Below are positions 6,214-9,201 of a stretch of 9,201 nt of DNA, in pieces. The DNA is from Clostridiales bacterium (GTDB lineage: Bacteria; Bacillota; Clostridia; Christensenellales; JAISNN01), in contig JAITOQ010000002.1 of NCBI GenBank assembly GCA_031289865.1, positions 1 through 9,201 of the forward strand. The letters are read 5' to 3'. Both the position numbers and the translations under genes were made by a program. Position 1 is the stretch's first letter. Each line of letters begins with the position of its first letter. Below the pieces are notes generated by a model. It searched no databases, was not told the origin of the DNA, and worked only from the letters and a program-made list of their open reading frames with translations.

Positions 6214-7477
6214 AAGCCCTTAAACAAGCTATCGGTACGACAGATACGCCGTCCGGACGGCGATAGGCATATTGTCCCGCCGTTAAGATCATCAAGAAAC
6301 TTGGCTCTCTCATTTTTTCGGTATCGACTTTTCTTTTTAAGGCTAATAGGTGCGTTGCTCCCAACTCGATATTCTCATCTCCCCCCAATTTTATTTCAAT
6401 AGCACCCCAACTGCCGTTATACAGATGAACGATTGCATCCGCTTCCAGCCCGTCCGCATCACGGTATTGAAAAATCTGACCGCCTAAGCTCTCGGCATAC
6501 ACTCTCAAATCGCGTATGCACAGACTTTCAAAGAGTAAACCGAAAGTATTGAGGTCGTTTATCAAATCATCGGGTGACGCTTCAAGCACGGCAACGGCTA
6601 TCGACGGATCGGTAAATTGGCGCACGTTGGTTGTACGCAATGCGGTTTTTGAACGCAGCTTAGGCGACCAAACATCCAAATCACTGATGACAAAGAGCTT
6701 CTCGAATGCGGAGAGATAGGAGTCGAGTGTCCTCGAATCTAACACCGCGTCGTTCGCTTCGATATCGCCTTGAATAGTGGCAAGCCGTGCCGGTGTTGAA
6801 ATATTTCTTGCGTACGCACGAAGAATTGCCCTCGCTCTTGCGGGGTTGCGCTTAATTCCGTCTACGCTTGTAATATCCGTTTCAACCAATGATACGATAT
6901 AATCTCTTGCTGCGGACAATGCTTTTTCGGCTGTTTTCCCAACCGAATCGGGCCACCCGCCACGGCATACCAAATATGCGATTTTGCCGAGAGTATAATC
7001 GTTAGCTCCGGATATACTTTTCTTGCCCTTAAACAATTCGCCGAGCGACACTTCTCCCGTCGATTCCTTTGATTCCCATAGCGACATAGTCAGCATTTTA
7101 ACATGTATAATCCGACCCGTTCCGCTGTGTCTGTCCGCATTTTCTAAAGGCTTAGCCGACCCCGTAAGAATGTATAACCCCTTGCCCCTTTGCTCGTCAA
7201 TGTCGGCGCGGATATAATCCCAAATATCGGGTATCTTTTGCCATTCGTCAAACATGAGCGGTTTCTCGCCTTGTAAAAGATGCTCGTCGCCCATATCGGA
7301 AAAGACTTTATATTTTTTAAACGTACTTGGCTTTTGCAAATCCACCACCGTCTTTGCGAACCGCTTCGCCGTAGTGGATTTTCCGCACCATTTCGGACCT
7401 TCTATCACAATACCGCCGGCAGATTCCAGCTTGTCTTGTATTTTGGCTTCGATGAGCCTTGGTAAATAATCTTCCAT
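6212..7477 (-). CDS. AAA_14 / DUF4143 ATPase
   Basis: A 421-residue protein of the AAA_14 plus DUF4143 family. The ATPase half has Walker A GPKWCGKS (27-34), Walker B LMFDEW (74-79; Asp77, Glu78) and a sensor-like LTGSA (104-108). A helical middle region follows, then a C-terminal DUF4143 domain with a PD-(D/E)XK-like pattern: Glu345-Ala-Asp347 and, after a short strand, Glu361-Ile-Lys363 (AIEIKLG). DUF4143 is usually placed with restriction-endonuclease-like folds, but nuclease activity is rarely shown and the role is unknown. I chose the ATG at 7477, which has GGAGG 8 nt upstream. The longer reading from a TTG at 7525 would start inside the -35 box. The gene is monocistronic, with its own consensus promoter and terminator and repeats on both sides, which fits an accessory or mobile cargo gene. 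Confidence 0.87.
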   Translation of the reverse strand: MEDYLPRLIEAKIQDKLESAGGIVIEGPKWCGKSTTAKRFAKTVVDLQKPSTFKKYKVFSDMGDEHLLQGEKPLMFDEWQKIPDIWDYIRADIDEQRGKGLYILTGSAKPLENADRHSGTGRIIHVKMLTMSLWESKESTGEVSLGELFKGKKSISGANDYTLGKIAYLVCRGGWPDSVGKTAEKALSAARDYIVSLVETDITSVDGIKRNPARARAILRAYARNISTPARLATIQGDIEANDAVLDSRTLDSYLSAFEKLFVISDLDVWSPKLRSKTALRTTNVRQFTDPSIAVAVLEASPDDLINDLNTFGLLFESLCIRDLRVYAESLGGQIFQYRDADGLEADAIVHLYNGSWGAIEIKLGGDENIELGATHLLALKRKVDTEKMREPSFLMILTAGQYAYRRPDGVSVVPIACLRA

Positions 7478-7496
7478 TTCCGCTACCTCCGCATAT

Positions 7497-7525
7497 ATTA
7501 TAACCGATGCAGAGTTTGTTGTCAA
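7497..7525 (-). promoter_or_regulatory. Consensus sigma-70 promoter of the DUF4143 ATPase
   Basis: A perfect -35 TTGACA (7525-7520), 17-nt spacer and perfect -10 TATAAT (7502-7497). Transcription should start near 7490, at the GGAGG itself, leaving a leader of only about 13 nt. Direct repeats upstream and one degenerate copy in the spacer suggest protein control of this otherwise very strong promoter. Confidence 0.85.
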
Positions 7526-7591
7526 TTACAATGCGTAGTTTGAGGAAAATAAAATGCGTAGTTTGAGGCATGTTCCAATGCGTAGTTTGAG
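7506..7591 (-). repeat. Direct repeats (iterons) over the ATPase promoter
   Basis: AATGCGTAGTTTGAG (plus strand) occurs at 7530-7544, 7553-7567 and 7577-7591; the first two also share a following G. A degenerate fourth copy lies at 7506-7520 (10 of 15 bases, core TGC..AGTTTG). Start-to-start spacing is 24, 23 and 24 bp. The degenerate copy falls in the -10/-35 spacer and the perfect ones lie upstream. The units are not palindromic. They resemble an operator array for a DNA-binding protein. Confidence 0.8.
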
Positions 7592-7682
7592 TTTTTTTTA
7601 AATGCAGAACGCAGAATTGCGGATAGAAAGAGATATAATTCAAAGATATCGTTTTAGATTCTTCGCAAGTTCAGAATGACAC

Positions 7683-7787
7683 GGGCGACCGAGGCGGTCG
7701 CCCCTACATTTTGATACGGATACGGGACGATGAAGGCATCGTCCCCTACATTTTGATACGGATTACGGGCGACCGAGGCGGTCGCCC
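7683..7787. repeat. Three modular perfect hairpins with conserved linkers
   Basis: Hairpin 1: GGGCGACCG-AGG-CGGTCGCCC (7683-7703). Hairpin 2: GGGACGATG-AAGG-CATCGTCCC (7724-7745). Hairpin 3 has the same sequence as hairpin 1 (7767-7787). Each has a perfect 9-bp stem. Hairpins 1 and 2 are followed by the same linker, CTACATTTTGATACGGAT plus AC or TAC; hairpin 3 is followed by a truncated CTACATTT. Stem sequence changes between units while pairing is kept. Confidence 0.85.
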
Positions 7788-7804
7788 CTACATTTAAATC
7801 CGCA

Positions 7805-7863
7805 ATTCTGCATTTTGCATTCTGCATTTTGCATTCTGCATTTTGCATTCTGCATTCTGCATT
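7805..7863. repeat. ATTYTGC heptad satellite
   Basis: Eight consecutive 7-bp units, ATTCTGC alternating with ATTTTGC and ending with two ATTCTGC plus ATT. It is in phase with the ATCCGCAA anchor at 7798-7805. Confidence 0.85.
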
Positions 7864-7949
7864 AAAAAAATCGGTGAACGGGCTACTACGGACAATTTTT
7901 CCACCCCGTCTGTTGCAAAAGTGGATGCAGCGTCACGTTGCCGCGTTGC
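7864..7949. other. Short spacer after tetR, no gene seen
   Basis: This is the 3' flank of the TetR gene on the minus strand. ACGGG and CCCGT can form a weak 5-bp stem before TCACCGATTTTTTT, a poor terminator candidate. Nothing else is recognised. Confidence 0.4.
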
Positions 7950-8501
7950 TCAATCATAAAACTTCCCGTACATCAAGTCCCTTGTGATTTCCGCAAGCTC
8001 GTTAGGGGTTTCGACAAAGCCCGTTTCAGCCCATGTCTCTACCATGCCGACAAATATGACGGCTATTTGGGTCGAGAGGTATTTGAGATGCTCCTCTTTT
8101 ATGTTTTGAGCCTTTAATTTTTCGTACAGCTTTTCCGCGTTTATAAAATCGACCATCGTCTTTTGCACAAACCTAACAAGCCCGTTTTGGACTAATAGGA
8201 CGATAAATTTTCCCTTTTCCTTGATGTGGGTATAGATTTTCTCCAAGATATTCCGTATATCCGTATGGGATAAATCGAGGGTCGACGAAAACAGCTTAAA
8301 AGCGTCGTCCAAAATATATTGCACCACGTCGCCCTTCGCATTAAAATTGCGGTAAAAGGTCTTACGGACAACGCACGCTTTTTGGCATATATCCGTCACC
8401 GTAATGTCCTCATAAGGCATTTCGTTCATCAATTCGATGAGCGCGGCGGAAACGGATTTTTGCGATCTAACCGCCGAAGAATTTGTTATTTTTTTATACA
8501 T
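7950..8501 (-). CDS. TetR/AcrR family transcriptional regulator
   Basis: A 183-residue TetR-type regulator. The N-terminal helix-turn-helix lies at about residues 33-53 (ITVTDICQKACVVRKTFYRN then F), with the typical TFYRNF recognition-helix end followed by the K/D-rich turn before helix 4. Residues about 60-180 form the all-helical C-terminal ligand and dimerisation domain, which gives no clue to the ligand. I chose the ATG at 8501 because AAAGGAG lies 8 nt before it. A GTG six codons upstream would place that ribosome binding site inside the coding region. A GTGAA-N6-TTCAC palindrome surrounds the ribosome binding site and could be an autoregulatory operator. It lies 52 nt after queH, and its likely target may be itself or the repeat-flanked genes downstream; no target can be assigned. 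Confidence 0.88.
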   Translation of the reverse strand: MYKKITNSSAVRSQKSVSAALIELMNEMPYEDITVTDICQKACVVRKTFYRNFNAKGDVVQYILDDAFKLFSSTLDLSHTDIRNILEKIYTHIKEKGKFIVLLVQNGLVRFVQKTMVDFINAEKLYEKLKAQNIKEEHLKYLSTQIAVIFVGMVETWAETGFVETPNELAEITRDLMYGKFYD

Positions 8502-8503
8502 TT

Positions 8504-8519
8504 GTGAATCTCCTTTCAC
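8504..8519 (-). promoter_or_regulatory. Palindrome over the tetR ribosome binding site
   Basis: The minus strand reads GTGAA-AGGAGA-TTCAC, a perfect 5-bp inverted repeat with the Shine-Dalgarno in its centre. It could be a TetR-type operator or an RNA hairpin hiding the ribosome binding site. The homologous positions of the other duplication unit are not palindromic. Confidence 0.45.
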
Positions 8520-8527
8520 TAATTCCT

Positions 8528-8533
8528 ATTATA
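8528..8533 (-). promoter_or_regulatory. Possible -10 box for tetR
   Basis: A perfect TATAAT (8533-8528) lies 26 nt before the tetR start. The -35 position at 17-nt spacing reads TAGCGC, a poor match, so any promoter here is weak or activator-dependent. tetR may simply be co-transcribed with queH. Confidence 0.35.
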
Positions 8534-8553
8534 TCGTTTGTAAATCTCTTGCG

Positions 8554-9087
8554 CTAATTCCTAATATACCGTTCCTCTTCGCTAAAAATACAGCCGCAAT
8601 ATTTTTGCATATACAGCGTCTTTTCACGCGCCATAGCTTGTCCCGCACGGAACAGCGGTCTAAAATCACGGTACAAAAACTCCGTCCCAAAACGCGCCGC
8701 GGCGCGCTCCCCTATCTCCTTTAAGCTCTCGTGGTCTTGATACGGACTGATTAAAAGGGTGGTAGAAAATCCCTCGAAGCCGTTTTCGGCGGCATATTTT
8801 GCAGTGGTATCCAGCCGCTCCGCATAACAAAGCCTACATCGTCCGCGTCCCTCGCGGGATTCGGCGGTCAACGCCAAAAAGTCCCGAAGCCCGTAGCCAC
8901 CGTGCTCTATCAAAGGAAGACCCTCGTTTTTACAAAAGTCCTTTAGCGTATCCGCTCGGCTTTTATATTCCGTATACGGGTGAATATTCGGATTATAAAA
9001 AAACACAGTAGGAGCGACCCTTTCGTCCTTTAGGGTTTCGACACATTTTAAGGCGCACGGCGCGCAACAAGTATGCAATAATATCAT
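8554..9087 (-). CDS. queH: Epoxyqueuosine reductase QueH
   Basis: A 177-residue cytoplasmic iron-sulphur enzyme of the DUF208 family that makes the last step of queuosine synthesis, reducing epoxyqueuosine to queuosine at the wobble position of GUN-anticodon tRNAs. It is the non-homologous replacement for QueG. Visible family marks are the N-terminal HTCCAPC with adjacent Cys7-Cys8, the conserved YNPNIHPYTEY segment (31-41), the paired cysteines CRLC (84-87), TTLLISPYQD (109-118) and the C-terminal YCGC motif (163-166). Together these supply the cysteine-rich metal site. Length is normal for the family. GGAG, overlapping the previous gene's stop codon, lies about 10 nt before the ATG, so translation is probably coupled to the upstream membrane protein. 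No other queuosine gene is in view. Confidence 0.95.
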   Translation of the reverse strand: MILLHTCCAPCALKCVETLKDERVAPTVFFYNPNIHPYTEYKSRADTLKDFCKNEGLPLIEHGGYGLRDFLALTAESREGRGRCRLCYAERLDTTAKYAAENGFEGFSTTLLISPYQDHESLKEIGERAAARFGTEFLYRDFRPLFRAGQAMAREKTLYMQKYCGCIFSEEERYIRN

Positions 9088-9093
9088 CGTATT

Positions 9094-9201
9094 TTACTCC
9101 GAATCAGCAAAGCTAATCCTATCTTCTCTCTTGACAAAGCATAATGTAAAGACAAAAGCCGCGGCAAGCACGACCGCGCTCCCCAAAAAGAGATAGCGCA
9201 C
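9094..9201 (-). CDS. C-terminal end of a membrane protein (runs off right edge)
   Basis: An open frame enters from the right edge and ends at TAA 9094-9096. Its 35 visible residues consist of one hydrophobic helix (roughly YLFLGSAVVLAAAFVFTLCF) followed by a short charged tail, KREDRISFADSE, which looks like the last transmembrane segment and cytoplasmic end of a transporter or permease. The family cannot be named. It ends 6 nt before queH and its stop codon overlaps the queH ribosome binding site, so the two are very likely one operon. A queuosine-precursor transporter would be attractive but is only speculation. Confidence 0.6.
   Translation of the reverse strand: MRYLFLGSAVVLAAAFVFTLCFVKREDRISFADSE

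Larger units (their letters stand above)
7601..7863. repeat. Intergenic repeat element with inverted heptad ends
   Basis: A gene-free 263-bp block. Its left end (7601-7624), read on the minus strand, and the inner right segment (7798-7821), read on the plus strand, match at 22 of 24 bases; both start ATCCGCAATTCTGC. T-runs and A-runs lie just outside (7592-7599 and 7864-7870). Between the inverted ends are an A/T-rich segment, TTCTTCGCAAGTTCAGAATGAC (about 7659-7680) and three modular hairpins. No transposase is present, so any mobility would have to be in trans. ORFs here are low-complexity readings of the repeats. Confidence 0.7.
8501..8571. repeat. Tandem duplication of about 36 bp at the queH/tetR junction
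   Basis: Unit 1 (8501-8536) and unit 2 (8537-8571) are adjacent and alike: both begin TTTGTRAATCTC, and over the stretch from CTAATTCCTA to CGTT they agree at 18 of 20 bases. Unit 2 contains the queH stop codon and last codons. Unit 1 contains the tetR ribosome binding site and a TATAAT. Confidence 0.75.

Noticed and set aside
7478..7525. Upstream TTG start adding 16 residues to the DUF4143 ATPase
   Set aside because: The added codons cover the -35 and -10 boxes of a consensus promoter, and a well-spaced GGAGG serves the downstream ATG.
7506..7591. CRISPR array
   Set aside because: The repeats are 15-16 bp with only 7-8 bp between them, too short for spacers, and no cas gene is near. The position on a promoter fits operator repeats.
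7317..7643. 108-codon minus-strand frame overlapping the ATPase 5' end and promoter repeats
   Set aside because: Its N-terminus reads through the iterons and promoter and the rest is out of frame with the ATPase; no family resemblance.
7654..7848. Open frame of 64 codons on the minus strand in the repeat block
   Set aside because: It is a direct reading of the heptad satellite and hairpin modules, with a repetitive peptide and no ribosome binding site; a spurious ORF.
8502..8519. GTG start adding six residues to the TetR protein
   Set aside because: The AAAGGAG ribosome binding site lies inside that extension and is correctly spaced for the ATG at 8501.

Overview
All the coding I can support in this window is on the minus strand, so transcription runs from the right edge to the left edge. 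The strong AGGAGG-type ribosome binding sites, near-consensus sigma-70 promoters, U-tract terminators, QueH, a DUF1538 transporter with PII-like partners and a GH16 lipoprotein all suggest a Bacillota (Clostridia-like) genome, probably an uncultured gut-type lineage. This is inferred from style and gene content, because there is no rRNA or marker gene to fix the taxonomy.

In transcription order: (a) 9201-7950 holds the C-terminal end of a membrane protein, queH (epoxyqueuosine reductase) and a TetR-type regulator, tightly packed. (b) 7949-7526 is a gene-free stretch filled with repeats: a palindromic hairpin array, a heptad satellite bounded by inverted repeats, and direct repeats over a promoter. 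(c) 7477-6212 is a stand-alone AAA_14/DUF4143 ATPase with its own consensus promoter and a two-hairpin terminator. (d) 6079-4099 is an ammonium transporter fused to a C-terminal PII domain. Its roughly 200-nt leader contains two successive intrinsic terminators and a possible 32-residue leader peptide. (e) 3972-1594 is a second transporter operon: a duplicated DUF1538 membrane protein followed by two small PII-like proteins. (f) 1500-517 is a secreted GH16 beta-glucanase-like lipoprotein with a terminator. (g) 447-1 is the N-terminal part of an AAA ATPase that continues off the left edge.

The central block (5841-1594) is the most coherent. It has two membrane transporters, each with its own PII-type regulatory partner: one fused (Amt-PII) and one supplied in trans as a pair of PII-like proteins (DUF1538). 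The fused PII domain keeps its nucleotide-binding loops but has Val where GlnB/GlnK carry the uridylylated Tyr51, so it should respond to effectors without uridylylation. The attenuator-like amt leader suggests control after transcription starts.

The intergenic DNA is also unusual. An ATCCGCAA anchor followed by 7-bp repeats occurs four times. Three hairpins differ in stem sequence but keep perfect pairing. Four regularly spaced direct repeats lie on the ATPase promoter. A tandem duplication at the queH/tetR junction has produced a palindrome over the tetR ribosome binding site.
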